NCBI GenBank assembly: GCA_024707255.1
Contig: JANQAC010000001.1
Span: forward strand, 496,001 to 560,000
Origin: Asticcacaulis sp.
GTDB lineage: Bacteria > Pseudomonadota > Alphaproteobacteria > Caulobacterales > Caulobacteraceae
Direction: 5' to 3'
Length of the DNA stretch: 64,000 bases
In this document: positions 37,872 to 47,635 of the stretch, one piece after another
Layout: each line of letters begins with the position of its first letter
How positions within the stretch are numbered: position 1 is the first letter of the stretch
Position numbers and translations under genes: made by a program
The notes under the pieces: generated by a model
The model's database searches: none
Seen by the model: only the letters and a program-made list of their open reading frames with translations
What the model was told of the DNA's origin: nothing

Positions 37872-38405
37872 GTGATTACCCATCTGCCCGCCCTGCAACG
37901 CGTCCCCCAGCCCTGGAAAAACGGCGGCGGCGTCACGCGCGAGATTGCCGTCTTCCCGGAAGGCGCGGGCATGGATGACTTCCAATGGCGGATCAGTATG
38001 GCCGAGGTCACCGAACCCGGCCCCTTCTCAAGCTTTGACGGCATCGACCGCCATTTAACGGTGCTGAGCGGCCGCTTGCGGCTGGACATGCCCGATGGCC
38101 GTCATGTGTTGGATGCCGGTGACAGCTCCGTCTTTGCCGGTGAAACGCCTGTCGAGGCCACGCCTCTGCTGCCGGTGATTGACCTCAATGTCATGACCCG
38201 TCGCGGTCAGTCGCAAGCCGAGGTCAGGCATATCGCGTCCGGTGTCATCCTGCCGTCGGACCTGATATTTCTAATCGCCACGAAACCGATGATCGTCACC
38301 GCCAACGGCCAGCGCTATGCCTTGCAGCCGTATGATGCGCTGAGATTCGAGGGCCTGGAAGGTGAGCCCGTATCCTCGGGCGACGGCTATCTGATCGCGT
38401 TTTAG
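37872..38405 (+). CDS. hutD: HutD family cupin
   Basis: 177 residues, starting with GTG at 37872, 13 bases after the hutU stop. The N-terminal W-K-N-G-G-G-V-T-R-E-I-A is the family signature, followed by F-Q-W-R-I-S-M-A-E-V and F-D-G-I-D-R-H-L-T-V-L. HutD is a bicupin-like protein conserved in hut loci; in Pseudomonas it is thought to limit the upper level of hut expression, perhaps by binding formylglutamate or urocanate. The stop overlaps the convergent thiolase gene by four bases. Confidence 0.9.
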   Translation: MITHLPALQRVPQPWKNGGGVTREIAVFPEGAGMDDFQWRISMAEVTEPGPFSSFDGIDRHLTVLSGRLRLDMPDGRHVLDAGDSSVFAGETPVEATPLLPVIDLNVMTRRGQSQAEVRHIASGVILPSDLIFLIATKPMIVTANGQRYALQPYDALRFEGLEGEPVSSGDGYLIAF

Positions 38406-39544
38406 GTCAATTCAATCGCCACCGCTGTTGCTTCGCCGCCACCAATGCAGACTGCGGCAATGCCACGCTTCAGGCCGCGTTGCTTCAGGGCATTGATCAG
38501 AGTCACCAGTATGCGCGCACCCGACGCCCCGATCGGATGACCCAGCGCGCAGGCACCCCCATGGATATTGAGCTTGTCGTGCGGGATGCCGAGGTCGTGC
38601 ATGGCGATCAGCGCCACTACCGCAAAGGCTTCATTGACCTCGAACAGATCAACCTCTTCGATCGTCCAGCCAGTTTTTTCCAGCAGCTTTTTGATCGCCC
38701 GCACCGGCGCGCGGCTGAACCATTTCGGTTCCTCGGCAAGGCTGGCATGACCGACAATGCGGGCAAGCGGTGTCAGACCTTTCGCTTCCGCCACCGAAGC
38801 TCTGGCCAACAGCAGGGCCGCCGCGCCATCGGAGATCGAGCTGGCATTCGCCGCCGTCACCGTGCCATCCCCGGCGAAGGCCGGTTTAAGGGTCGGGATT
38901 TTCTCCGGCCGCGCCTTGGCGGGTTGTTCGTCTGCCGTGATCAGGCCTGCCTTGGTTTCCACCGGCATGATCTCGGCGGAAAAATCGGCTTTCAACGCCC
39001 GATCGAGCGAGGCGAGGGCATAGTCATCCTGCATCTGGCGGGTGAACTGATAGTGCGTGGCGGCTTCGTCAGCGAAACTGCCCATCAGGCGGCCCTTATC
39101 ATAGGCATCTTCCAGACCATCGAGGAACATATGGTCCTTGACCTCGCCATGCCCCATGCGCATCCCGACCCGTGCCTTAGGCAGCAGGTAAGGCGCATTC
39201 GACATGCTCTCCATGCCGCCGGCCACGACCATATCGGCAGAGCCCGCCGCGATGGCGTCGCAGGCCAGCATCACCGCCTTCATGCCGGAACCACACATCT
39301 TGTTGACCGTGGTGGCGGGTACGCTGACGGGCAGCCCTGCCCCCAGGGCCGCCTGACGTGCCGGCGCCTGTCCCTGCCCGGCCGGCAGAACACAGCCCAT
39401 GATGACTTCATCGGGCACCTGTCCGTTCAGCACGGCGCGGATCGCCGCCGCCCCCAGTTCTGGCGCTGTCACGCCCGCGAAATCGCCCTGAAAGCCGCCC
39501 ATAGGCGTCCGCGCGGCACCCGCTATGATGATTGTTTCTGGCAT
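38402..39544 (-). CDS. Acetyl-CoA C-acetyltransferase (thiolase)
   Basis: 380 residues, slightly short for the family. The acyl-enzyme cysteine is in N-K-M-C-G-S-G-M-K-A (about residue 86), and the C-terminal catalytic motifs are N-E-A-F-A, G-G-A-C-A-L-G-H-P-I-G-A-S-G (His) and C-I-G-G-G-E-A (Cys). It should make or cleave acetoacetyl-CoA, either for polyhydroxybutyrate synthesis or for fatty and amino acid degradation; phaB or other PHB genes are not near. GAGGAAA precedes the ATG. It is 57 bases downstream of the quinoprotein gene on the same strand. Confidence 0.93.
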   Translation of the reverse strand: MPETIIIAGAARTPMGGFQGDFAGVTAPELGAAAIRAVLNGQVPDEVIMGCVLPAGQGQAPARQAALGAGLPVSVPATTVNKMCGSGMKAVMLACDAIAAGSADMVVAGGMESMSNAPYLLPKARVGMRMGHGEVKDHMFLDGLEDAYDKGRLMGSFADEAATHYQFTRQMQDDYALASLDRALKADFSAEIMPVETKAGLITADEQPAKARPEKIPTLKPAFAGDGTVTAANASSISDGAAALLLARASVAEAKGLTPLARIVGHASLAEEPKWFSRAPVRAIKKLLEKTGWTIEEVDLFEVNEAFAVVALIAMHDLGIPHDKLNIHGGACALGHPIGASGARILVTLINALKQRGLKRGIAAVCIGGGEATAVAIELT

Positions 39545-39601
39545 AATCGTTTCCTCTTGTTTTGAGAAAGATACACCCGAAACTATCTAGTGCAAACCCA
39601 T

Positions 39602-41713
39602 TTACGGCAATGTGTAGGCGATGATAGAACCGCCGGGCCTGCCCTTCGGGTTTTTGCCACCGCCGGCGCCGATCACGACATATTGCTTGCCGGCTACGCT
39701 GTAGGTGGCGGGTGTCGCCGCACCGGCCGCCGGCATGGTGGTCTGCCACAACAGCTTGCCGGTTTTCTTGTCGAAGGCGCGGAACCGGTTATCGTAGATG
39801 GTGGCGGCGATGAACAGCAGCCCGCCTTTGGTCACCACAGCCCCGCCGTAGTTTTCGCTGCCGGTCGTCGGATCATGCAGTTCCGGATATTCGCCGAGTG
39901 GAATCTGCCACAGGTATTCGCCGGTATTGACATCGAGCGCCGACAGCACACCCCATGGCGGCGCAATGGCCGGATAGCCATCCGGATCGAGAAATTTCGT
40001 ATATCCGTCAAAGACATAGGCATCATTGTCCGTAGACGGATAATCCGGCGCAGGCTTGGCTTGCTGGGCCGGATCACCCGACAGGTAGCCGACAATCGCC
40101 TCGATATCTTCCGGCGAATATTGCCCGCCGAAACCCGGCATCCGGCCGCCGCCATTCTGAATCTGCCGTGCCATCTGCGCGGCGCTCAGCCGATGGTCGA
40201 CACCAACCAGAGACGGGAATTCCGGCGGCGAGCCCTTGCGATCATCCCCGTGGCAAGCGGCGCAGGCATTCTGGTAAAGCGCATAGCCGCTGCGGCCGCG
40301 TATCATCGGCGGATGCTTCTTGACTTTCAGAATCCACGCCATTTCGTTGGAATTTATATAGAGAATGCCGCTCGTCGGATCATAAGAGGCCCCGCCCCAT
40401 TCCGCGCCACCATCCATGCCCGGCAGCAGGATCGTCCCGCCCAGAGACGGCGGATCGAATGGCCCGCGCGAGCGCAGGCCCGCGAAGGTTTTCGCCACCG
40501 CCGCATGGGCGTCCGGCGTCCGCCGGGTCAGATTATCGGCCGTCAGTTGCTGGCGGTTATAGGGCAGCGGCTTGAGCGGCATGACCTGGGTGGGCGATGT
40601 CATTTCGCCGGGAATATCCGAAGCCGGCGGATGGACCTCCTGCACCGGATAAAGCGGTTTGCCGGTCTTGCGGTCGAGGATAAACACCAGTCCGGCCTTG
40701 GTGGTCTGGGCGACGGCCGCCCGGCCATTCACGGTAATCAGGGTCGGCGGCGTCGGCGGATCGCGGTCCCAGACATCGTGTTTCACGAGTTGGAAATGCC
40801 AGATGCGCTTGCCGCTATTGGCATCGAGCGCCACCAGCGAGGTGCCGAAGAGATTGTCGCCTTCGCGGTCGCCGCCGTAGAAATCCTTATTGCCCATGCC
40901 AGCCGAGCCCAGCGGCGCGAACACCAGCCCACTTTCCGGATCAAGCGTCAGGCCCGACCAGGCATTGGCGCCCATCGCCGTCTTCCAGGCGTCTTTGGGC
41001 CAGGTGTCGTAACCGACCTCGCCGGGCTGCGGTATGGTGTGGAAGATCCACTTCATCGCGCCGGTCCGCACATCATAGGCGCGGATATGGCCGGGCGTAT
41101 TGCCGGTCGAGCCCATGATGATAAGGTCTTTATAGACCACACCGGGCGAGACATTGCTGACCGACACCGACACCGGATCACGGCCCAGGCCCTCTTTCAG
41201 ATCGACCTCGCCATTATGGCCGAAGGTGTCGATCAGATGGCCGGTTTTGGCATCGACCGCCAGCAGGTGATTTCGGAAGGTGAACAGGATACGCTCATCC
41301 TTGCCATCAGACCAATAGGATACCCCGCGCAGGCGCTGCTTGGTATTGACTGCATCGCCAAAAGCCGGATCGAAGACCCAGATTTGCGTTCCCTTCGCGG
41401 CATCGAGGCAGAACAGGCGGCCCTTCGGCGACACGAAATAAAGCCGCCCGTGGATGATCATCGGATTGCCTTCCATGTCGGACTGGTTGTCACCCTCGCC
41501 GAAGGCATCGCCGGAATCGAACGTCCAGGCGATCTTCAGGGTTCTGACATTACCGGTATTGATCTGATCGAGCGTCGAATAGTGCGTGCCGTTCGGATTA
41601 CCATGATACCACGGCCAGTCCGCCCCAGACTGCGAAGACGAGGCATCTATCGGCTTTTGCCCGCACCCTGCCAGCAAAAGCGCACACGCCGCCATAGCCC
41701 CCAAATATTTCAT
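39602..41713 (-). CDS. PQQ-dependent alcohol dehydrogenase with c-type haem (quinohaemoprotein)
   Basis: 703 residues. The signal ends in a lipobox-like L-L-A-G-C-G (Cys17). An eight-bladed propeller follows with W-x-motifs such as T-L-K-I-A-W-T-F and A-x-D-A-x-x-G-K-x-x-W. An embedded cytochrome c segment holds C-A-A-C-H near residue 483 and a possible Met ligand in R-M-P-G-F. PQQ enzymes with an inserted haem domain oxidise alcohols or sugars in the periplasm and pass electrons to the respiratory chain; the substrate is unclear. No pqq synthesis genes lie in the window. A CG-centred palindrome lies upstream. Confidence 0.9.
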   Translation of the reverse strand: MKYLGAMAACALLLAGCGQKPIDASSSQSGADWPWYHGNPNGTHYSTLDQINTGNVRTLKIAWTFDSGDAFGEGDNQSDMEGNPMIIHGRLYFVSPKGRLFCLDAAKGTQIWVFDPAFGDAVNTKQRLRGVSYWSDGKDERILFTFRNHLLAVDAKTGHLIDTFGHNGEVDLKEGLGRDPVSVSVSNVSPGVVYKDLIIMGSTGNTPGHIRAYDVRTGAMKWIFHTIPQPGEVGYDTWPKDAWKTAMGANAWSGLTLDPESGLVFAPLGSAGMGNKDFYGGDREGDNLFGTSLVALDANSGKRIWHFQLVKHDVWDRDPPTPPTLITVNGRAAVAQTTKAGLVFILDRKTGKPLYPVQEVHPPASDIPGEMTSPTQVMPLKPLPYNRQQLTADNLTRRTPDAHAAVAKTFAGLRSRGPFDPPSLGGTILLPGMDGGAEWGGASYDPTSGILYINSNEMAWILKVKKHPPMIRGRSGYALYQNACAACHGDDRKGSPPEFPSLVGVDHRLSAAQMARQIQNGGGRMPGFGGQYSPEDIEAIVGYLSGDPAQQAKPAPDYPSTDNDAYVFDGYTKFLDPDGYPAIAPPWGVLSALDVNTGEYLWQIPLGEYPELHDPTTGSENYGGAVVTKGGLLFIAATIYDNRFRAFDKKTGKLLWQTTMPAAGAATPATYSVAGKQYVVIGAGGGKNPKGRPGGSIIAYTLP

Positions 41714-41759
41714 GATCTGTCCCTGTTATCGCGCGCCGGTCGGCCATTTTTCAACCAAC

Positions 41760-41771
41760 GTAATCGATTAC
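41760..41771. promoter_or_regulatory. Perfect 12-bp palindrome upstream of the quinoprotein gene
   Basis: GTAATCGATTAC is a perfect CG-centred palindrome 47 bases before the start of the PQQ-dehydrogenase gene and also upstream of the divergent MBL gene. Its shape is compatible with a LacI/DeoR-type operator, but it lacks the TG...CA ends on one side. Confidence 0.4.
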
Positions 41772-41867
41772 AAGGCAAAGCGGAAGCGGCAAGTTTTCCG
41801 CATTGCTTTTTAGCGAGAGAGGTGGAAATTGTGCGCAGCCGAATACCTCACATTTTCAGGACTCACC

Positions 41868-42759
41868 ATGCGCACCGTCAAAATCGCTCTCACCGCCCTT
41901 GCCCTGACCCTGCCCGCCTGCGCCCAGGCCGGCCCCAAGCCGGACGATGCCCAGGTCACGCCTGAAGCCCACGCCTTCCACATCGGCGCATATCCCGCCT
42001 GGAGCCTGCGTGACCTCGTTAATGTCGTGCCTAACGACAACAGTGTCATCGGCCAGGGCCAGACGCCTGATGAGGTCGCCGCCGTGCTGAAAGCCGCCGG
42101 CCAGCCGACCGACCATATCACCCTGTCGATCGACGCCCTGCTGGTAAAGGCCGGCGATCATCTGGTGCTGATCGATACCGGCATGGGACCGAGGGCCCAC
42201 GGCGTCCTGATGGGCAGTCTCGCAAAAGCAGGGGTGACGCCCGATCAGGTCACCGATGTGCTGATCACCCACAGCCACCCAGACCATATTGGCGGCCTCT
42301 TGACCACCGACGGCAAACCCGCCTTCCCGAAGGCCGTAGTGCGCCTGACCGATGCCGAGTGGGCCTCCGTGAAAGCCAATCCGCAACAGGCGGATTTCGT
42401 GACCGCCATCACACCACAAGTCCAGACCTTCGCCGGCGGTGCCGAAGTCCTGCCCGGCATCACCTCGGTCATTCTGAAAGGCCATACGCCCGGCCATACC
42501 GGCTACGAAATCGCCTCCGGCAACGCCAAACTGCTCGATATCGGCGACATGGCGCACAGTGTCGTGGTCTCCCCTGGCCAAGCCGGAATGGGCCATGGGC
42601 TATGACAGCGACAAGCCCGCCGGCGAAGCCACCCGCCACGAGGAACTGACCGTCCTGGCCAAAAGCGGCGAAACCATCTTCGCCCCGCATTTTCCCTTCC
42701 CCGGCACAGGCCAGATTGTCGCCAAGGGTGACGGCTTCGCCCTGAAACCAGCCGAATAA
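41868..42759 (+). pseudogene. MBL-fold metallohydrolase, exported, frameshifted
   Basis: Starts at M-R-T-V-K-I-A-L-T-A with a signal peptide. The metal motif T-H-S-H-P-D-H-I-G-G sits near residue 133, and a further His lies in K-G-H-T-P-G-H-T-G. The frame breaks at a run of four C (42571-42574): removing one gives the continuous segment V-V-S-L-A-K-P-E-W-A-M-G-Y-D and the proper C-terminus A-P-H-F-P-F-P-G to 42759, about 296 residues. It resembles periplasmic MBL hydrolases of the lactonase/beta-lactamase-like type. An insertion error in the homopolymer is likely. Confidence 0.82.
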
Positions 42760-42773
42760 AATTGCCTTATCCA

Positions 42774-42795
42774 AAAATCAAAAATTACTGATTTT
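42774..42795. promoter_or_regulatory. AT-rich inverted repeat upstream of the catalase gene
   Basis: AAAATCA and TGATTTT are separated by eight bases, 57 bases before the catalase start. It lies in the only gap between the MBL gene and the catalase gene. It lacks a GC-rich stem, so an operator is more likely than a terminator. It does not fit the usual OxyR pattern. Confidence 0.35.
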
Positions 42796-42851
42796 ATTTG
42801 TTCCGATGCGCGGCGCACATTGATGACACCACAGCCAAAGGAGATGCCCGC

Positions 42852-44348
42852 GTGTCAGACCAAGCCCCCCAATGCCCGTTCCACCAGACGACCACGGCCG
42901 GTTCGCCGGTTGTCGATAACCAGAACAGCCTGACCGCCGGTCCGCGCGGTCCGGTCCTGTTGCAGGATTGCCAGCTTATCGAAAAGCTGGCCCACCAGAA
43001 CCGCGAGCGCATCCCTGAGCGCGTCGTCCATGCCAAGGGTTGGGGCGCGCACGGCACCTTCACGGTGACGCACGACATCACGCAATATACCCGTGCCGCC
43101 ATCTTTGCCGGGGTCGGTAAGCAGACGCCCCTGATCACGCGTTTCTCGACCGTGGCCGGCGAACTGGGCGCCGCCGATGCCGAACGCGATGTGCGCGGCT
43201 TCTCCGTGAAATTTTACACCGAGGAAGGCAACTGGGACCTGGTCGGCAACAATACGCCGGTCTTCTTCATCCGCGATCCGTACAAATTCCCGGACTTCAT
43301 CCACACCCAGAAGCGTCACCCGAAAACGCACCTGCGGTCCGCTACCGCCATGTGGGATTACTGGTCTCTGAGCCCTGAAGCCCTGCACCAGGTGACCATC
43401 CTGAAGTCGGACCGCGGCATCCCCGTCTCGCCCATGCACATGAACGGCTACGGTTCGCACACCTACAGCTTTATCAATGCCGCCAATGAGCGTTTCTGGG
43501 TCAAGTTCCACTTCAAGCCGCACAAGGGCAAGGTCAACCTGACCAATGAAGAGGCGGCGAAGCTGATCGGCGAGACGCGCGAAAGCTATCAGGAAGCCCT
43601 GTTCGGCGCCATCGAGGCCGGCGATTACCCGCGCTGGGATCTGTTCGTGCAGGTCATGCCGGAACTGGAGGCCGAGACCACGCCCTATAACCCGTTTGAC
43701 CTGACCAAGGTGTGGCCGCACGGCGATTACCCACTGATTCCGGCCGGGGTCATGGAGCTGAACCGCAACCCGGACAACTATTTCAACGAGGTCGAGCAGG
43801 CCGCCTATTCACCGTCGAACATCGTGCCAGGGATCGGCTTCTCGCCGGACAAGGTGCTTCAGGCGCGAATCTTCTCCTATGCCGATGCGCATCGCTACCG
43901 CTTAGGCACCCATTACGAGGCCCTGCCGGTCAATGCGCCGAAGTGCCCGGTCAATACCTATCATGCTGATGGCCAGATGCGCTTTTTCGCGCAGTTCGGC
44001 GGCAATCCGGATGCCTATTACGAGCCGAACAGCTTCAATGGCCCAAAGCAGGCGCCGGAATACCGCGAACCGCCTCTAAAAATTTCGGGGGATGCCGACC
44101 GCTATGACCACCGGGAAGGCAATGATGACTACAGCCAGCCGCGTGCGCTTTTCAATCTGTTCTCGGACGGGGAAAAACAGCGCACCTGCGCGAGCATTGC
44201 CGGTTCGATGAAGGGTGTGCCGCAGTTCATCATCGACCGCGCCCTGAGCCATTTCGACCGGATCGACCCGGCCTATGGCGCCGGCATTCGCAAGGCCCTG
44301 GCCCACGGCGGCGACGCCGAGGTCCAGGCGACGCGCAGCCTCGACTGA
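42852..44348 (+). CDS. katA: Haem catalase (monofunctional, small-subunit clade)
   Basis: The GTG at 42852 (V-S-D-Q-A-P-Q) is preferred because AAAGGAG lies eight bases upstream; an earlier in-frame ATG at 42798 has none. This gives 498 residues. The catalytic His is in [12 protein letters not shown] (about residue 58), the Asn in [11 protein letters not shown], and the haem-ligand Tyr in [12 protein letters not shown] near 340. It destroys hydrogen peroxide in the cytosol or periplasm. A strong terminator follows. Confidence 0.96.
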   Translation: MSDQAPQCPFHQTTTAGSPVVDNQNSLTAGPRGPVLLQDCQLIEKLAHQNRERIPERVVHAKGWGAHGTFTVTHDITQYTRAAIFAGVGKQTPLITRFSTVAGELGAADAERDVRGFSVKFYTEEGNWDLVGNNTPVFFIRDPYKFPDFIHTQKRHPKTHLRSATAMWDYWSLSPEALHQVTILKSDRGIPVSPMHMNGYGSHTYSFINAANERFWVKFHFKPHKGKVNLTNEEAAKLIGETRESYQEALFGAIEAGDYPRWDLFVQVMPELEAETTPYNPFDLTKVWPHGDYPLIPAGVMELNRNPDNYFNEVEQAAYSPSNIVPGIGFSPDKVLQARIFSYADAHRYRLGTHYEALPVNAPKCPVNTYHADGQMRFFAQFGGNPDAYYEPNSFNGPKQAPEYREPPLKISGDADRYDHREGNDDYSQPRALFNLFSDGEKQRTCASIAGSMKGVPQFIIDRALSHFDRIDPAYGAGIRKALAHGGDAEVQATRSLD

Positions 44349-44358
44349 TCAACAGGAG

Positions 44359-44390
44359 CGCCGCTGTCTCTTATGAGAAGGCGGCGTTTT
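44359..44390 (+). terminator. Terminator of the catalase gene
   Basis: CGCCGC (44359-44364) pairs with GCGGCG (44381-44386), and inside it TCTC pairs with GAGA around the loop TTAT; a T-run follows. It begins 11 bases after the catalase stop. Confidence 0.88.
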
Positions 44391-44404
44391 CATATACCGT
44401 TTTT

Positions 44405-44656
44405 TCAGGCGTAATGACGATAGGGCAGTTCGCTGCGGGCGTGGGGCGTCTTGGCCTTCACCGCCTGTTCGACCACCGGCCAGACATCGGGGTGGATGGA
44501 TTGCTGGTGGATTTCGTAATCGGTATCCATGAACCAGGCGTTCTCCAGCGCCTCATCGAGCACCAGAGACCAGACATTCGGCGGCAGTCCGAGCCGATCG
44601 ATAAGGGGTTGTGAAATGTCGGCTTTTTCAAACATCAGATCTGCATTCAGGGACAT
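44405..44656 (-). CDS. Small protein of unknown function, 83 aa
   Basis: 83 residues, no signal or membrane segment, acidic and aromatic-rich (D-V-W-P-V-V-E-Q-A-V, P-N-V-W-S-L-V-L-D-E-A). It has two W-containing segments in a helical context. I do not recognise a family. It stands between the catalase terminator and a 292-base gap, with a possible GTCCC-poor upstream region, and looks like an isolated small gene. Codon use fits neighbours, which supports a real coding sequence. Confidence 0.6.
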   Translation of the reverse strand: MSLNADLMFEKADISQPLIDRLGLPPNVWSLVLDEALENAWFMDTDYEIHQQSIHPDVWPVVEQAVKAKTPHARSELPYRHYA

Positions 44657-44948
44657 GGGGGTTCATCCATATGTGACGGTGGCAGCAGTTTCAGCCCCGT
44701 CACTATGGCGTTAACCTTTGGCGGTGGCGACTCAATTCGTCGCCCGGAACTGCCGCCGCTGAAAAGCGCTTTCCGGCCTTCCTCCGCCTACGGAGCAATA
44801 CTGTTTCTGCTCGGCAGGATGACGAAATCCATCTCATTGAATCCGCACTCCGTTTCCGCCACTCCCAGGCAAGCCCATGCGTGTCACAATCCAAAACCGT
44901 TTCGACACGGGGCTGACATCATATGTTCACAAATTGTGACAGCCCGGC
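44657..44948. other. Gap between the 83-aa gene and the GH10 gene, with a 13-bp palindrome
   Basis: No gene is seen in this 292-base stretch. It holds the palindrome TCACAAATTGTGA (44927-44939), nine bases beyond the GH10 stop codon. It has no T-run and could be a regulatory site for the small gene downstream. No clear terminator for the GH10 transcript is visible. Confidence 0.4.
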
Positions 44949-46067
44949 TCAGGCCCGCATGGGTGCGGCTTTGAAGGCCGCAGCCATGGCCGTGTACAGC
45001 GGCTTCGGCCGGAACTGGTCGTCATAGGGCGTTGGGCGCAGGGGCAGTTTGTCGGTGCGCGGCGTGGTCGATTGCAGCCAGCTATATTTATCGTCAAGGC
45101 CCCAGCACAGGAAATCCGTCACGGCCGTATTGCCGAGGGTCAGGTCGATATAGGTTTTGGCCACCTCCGCCACCACGGCGTCGCGGTGGGCGATATCACC
45201 CTCCACCTTGCGATCATTGACATCAAATTCGGTGACCAGAAGCGTGTAATCGAGCGCGGCCACGTCCTTCAGGAACTGCGTCCACTCGGTATATTGCGGC
45301 GTAGTGTCGTCAGTCGTCATCTGGCCGACCACGCTCTGATCCGTTCCGATGTGCCCTTGGATACCCAGCGCATCGACCGGTAGTTTCTCGTCGCAGAACC
45401 AGCGCAGCAGGTCGAGCGCGGCCTTACGATGCAGGGCATCCTTTGGGCGCCAGCTCATATAGTCGTTATAGACAAGCTGCATCTTAGGCAGGTGTTCACG
45501 CGCTGCCTCAAAGCAGATGCGCAGGACGTCACGGCCGAGAATGCGGGTAAAGACATTGGCGCGGATATCGCCTGTCTTTTCGTCGATGGCCTCGTTGATA
45601 ACGTCCCACGAGGTCAGGCGATCGCCGAAATGCGTGGCCACCCGACCGATATAATCGCGCAGCAGGGCCTCGGCGGCGACCTTCGGTTTCGGGCCGAAAT
45701 CGTGGGTCAGCAGCCATTTCGGCAGGAATTCATCCTTGGCCCAGAAAAGCGTATGGCCCCGCAAGGGCATATGGTTGGCTTCGGCGAAAGCCAGCACTTC
45801 ATCACCCGGCGCGAAGTCGTAGACCGCTTCCGGCGTATCGCGGATAGTGTACATCTTCAGTTCGTTACGCGGCACCAGGATGCGGCAGTCGCGCCTGAGG
45901 ATTTGCGCCACCTGCGGATCGGTCAGGCCGCCGGTTTTCACACCGGTGGCAGAACCGAAGCGAATGCCTTTGGCGGCGGCCAATTCACCAAGCGACGACG
46001 TAGATTGCGCAAATGCAGGCATGGCCCCAAACGCCACGCCGCCCGCCAGAAACAAACGCCGATCCAT
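44949..46067 (-). CDS. Glycoside hydrolase family 10 endo-1,4-beta-xylanase, exported
   Basis: 372 residues. The N-terminus M-D-R-R-L-F-L-A-G-G is like a twin-arginine or Sec signal, with cleavage after A-F-A near residue 20. The acid/base glutamate is in W-D-V-I-N-E-A (about 157) and the nucleophile glutamate in L-V-T-E-F-D-V (about 277), both typical of GH10. H-T-L-F-W near 101 is the conserved substrate strand. It cuts the xylan backbone. Its start codon overlaps the GH43 stop by one base, so the two enzymes are made from one messenger. Confidence 0.95.
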   Translation of the reverse strand: MDRRLFLAGGVAFGAMPAFAQSTSSLGELAAAKGIRFGSATGVKTGGLTDPQVAQILRRDCRILVPRNELKMYTIRDTPEAVYDFAPGDEVLAFAEANHMPLRGHTLFWAKDEFLPKWLLTHDFGPKPKVAAEALLRDYIGRVATHFGDRLTSWDVINEAIDEKTGDIRANVFTRILGRDVLRICFEAAREHLPKMQLVYNDYMSWRPKDALHRKAALDLLRWFCDEKLPVDALGIQGHIGTDQSVVGQMTTDDTTPQYTEWTQFLKDVAALDYTLLVTEFDVNDRKVEGDIAHRDAVVAEVAKTYIDLTLGNTAVTDFLCWGLDDKYSWLQSTTPRTDKLPLRPTPYDDQFRPKPLYTAMAAAFKAAPMRA

Positions 46068-47632
46068 TACCTGACCTCATGCGTGACGTGGACCCAGTCG
46101 ATATCGACCGCACCATTCGCGCTATTTTTATTGAAGGTGAACAGCGCCGGCCGGCTGCCTTTCCACCACGAAAATTGCGACAGCGGCACTTGCTCGCCAA
46201 ATGGAATGAAGGTCTTGCCATCGAGGCTGTAAGCAAAACGCGTGGTCTGATCCGGCAGTGCCTCGGCGCGCAGTTCCACCGTCTGACCGGTGATCTCCGG
46301 TCCCGGCGTTTCGATGCCCGCCGAAGCGTAAGCGATCCGCGATACGCCATTTTCATGCACGACACCGATCCATACCGGTTTGACGCCGAACAGACTCAAT
46401 CCGGCGCGCTGGCCATCAGCCATATGCGAGATATCGAGCCGCGCCGTCGTCTGCATAGCCGGACCTTGCAGGATTTGCGTCAAGGTATTGCGCGCCGTTG
46501 TCAGGCTTTGCGCTTCGCCGGCCTTGAGGCGCAGCCAGCCGGGCCGCTCCGTCAGGCTCCACTTCGCATTGTCGGGATTATGGTTCCATGACCATTGCAA
46601 ACCAAGTTTCGCCGCGCTGAACTCATCCGCGTCCTGCAAACGATAGTCCGAATGCGCACCCGTATCCGGCACCGCATGGCGCGATACAGGCTTGCCGTTA
46701 TCCCCCATCACCGGCCAGTCATCGACCCATTTGACCGGCTGGAGATGATCGATGCGGCCAAAGGCGCCTGCCGAATTGAAGTGCAGAAACCAGCCCTGGC
46801 CGGACGGCGTCTCGACATAGCCGCCCTGGTGCGGTCCCTTGATATCGGCCGTCGGCAGCAATACATCGCGCCATTCATACGGTCCGTAGATATTGCGTGC
46901 CCGCCCTACCGCCTGCGGCCCGGTGCCGACCCCACCGATCGGCGCGAAGATATAGTACCAGCCATTGCGCTTGTAGAGTTTGGGCCCCTCCAGCACCGGC
47001 AGGCGCCCCTTGTCCTCGGCCACCACCACGCCGTCATCGAGTACCTTGGTGCCATCGGTACTCATACGGTGCAGGATCAGCGGCCCGGCGCCAACCTTGC
47101 CGTGGATCAGATAGGCCTGGCCGTGATCATCCCAGAAGGGGCACGGGTCTTCCAGCTTCGGCTCGGCCATCACCGCCACCGGCGCCGACCACGGACCCGC
47201 GGGGTCTTTCGCGGTGATCATGAAGATGCCTTCGTCAGGCGTCGGGAAATAGATGTAGAACAGGCCATCATGGAAGCGGATCGACGGCGCCCAAATGCCG
47301 CTGGCGTACTTTGTGCCGGTGATCGGCTTCGACTTAGTGTCATCCAGTTCAAAAGGGCCGGGCATGTCATATTCCGGCGCGAAGGTCAGTTTTGGCACGG
47401 CATTGGCGATAATCTTCCAATTCACAAGGTCTTCCGATTTCAGCACCGGCAGGCCCGGCGAAAAATGGAAGCTCGACGCCACCAGGTAATAGCTCTTGCC
47501 GACGCGGATGACATCCGGATCGGAATAGTCGGCATAGAGGATCGGATTGCTGTAGGTCTCAGGCTTCGGCGCGGCAGTGGCGCAGGCGGAAAAAAGCAGT
47601 GTCGCTCCCGAAAGCAAGGCCGCAGCCCCCAA
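46067..47632 (-). CDS. Glycoside hydrolase family 43 beta-xylosidase/arabinofuranosidase
   Basis: The true start is unclear. An in-frame TTG at 47632 follows GGAGG by only three bases and gives M-G-A-A-A-L-L-S-G with a lipobox-like F-S-A-C; the frame also stays open through the repeat to a TTG at 47746. The five-bladed propeller shows the catalytic triad: Asp in A-D-Y-S-D-P-D-V, Asp in L-E-D-P-C-P-F-W and Glu in V-L-E-G-P-K-L-Y. A C-terminal beta-sandwich follows from about residue 330 of the mature protein. It removes xylose or arabinose from xylo-oligomers and is coupled to the GH10 xylanase. A repeat element sits right at its 5' end. Confidence 0.9.
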   Translation of the reverse strand: MGAAALLSGATLLFSACATAAPKPETYSNPILYADYSDPDVIRVGKSYYLVASSFHFSPGLPVLKSEDLVNWKIIANAVPKLTFAPEYDMPGPFELDDTKSKPITGTKYASGIWAPSIRFHDGLFYIYFPTPDEGIFMITAKDPAGPWSAPVAVMAEPKLEDPCPFWDDHGQAYLIHGKVGAGPLILHRMSTDGTKVLDDGVVVAEDKGRLPVLEGPKLYKRNGWYYIFAPIGGVGTGPQAVGRARNIYGPYEWRDVLLPTADIKGPHQGGYVETPSGQGWFLHFNSAGAFGRIDHLQPVKWVDDWPVMGDNGKPVSRHAVPDTGAHSDYRLQDADEFSAAKLGLQWSWNHNPDNAKWSLTERPGWLRLKAGEAQSLTTARNTLTQILQGPAMQTTARLDISHMADGQRAGLSLFGVKPVWIGVVHENGVSRIAYASAGIETPGPEITGQTVELRAEALPDQTTRFAYSLDGKTFIPFGEQVPLSQFSWWKGSRPALFTFNKNSANGAVDIDWVHVTHEVR

Positions 47633-47635
47633 AAA

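Noticed and set aside
39590..41965. 791-aa plus-strand open frame opposite the PQQ dehydrogenase
   Set aside because: Arg/His-rich antisense shadow of a clear quinoprotein gene.
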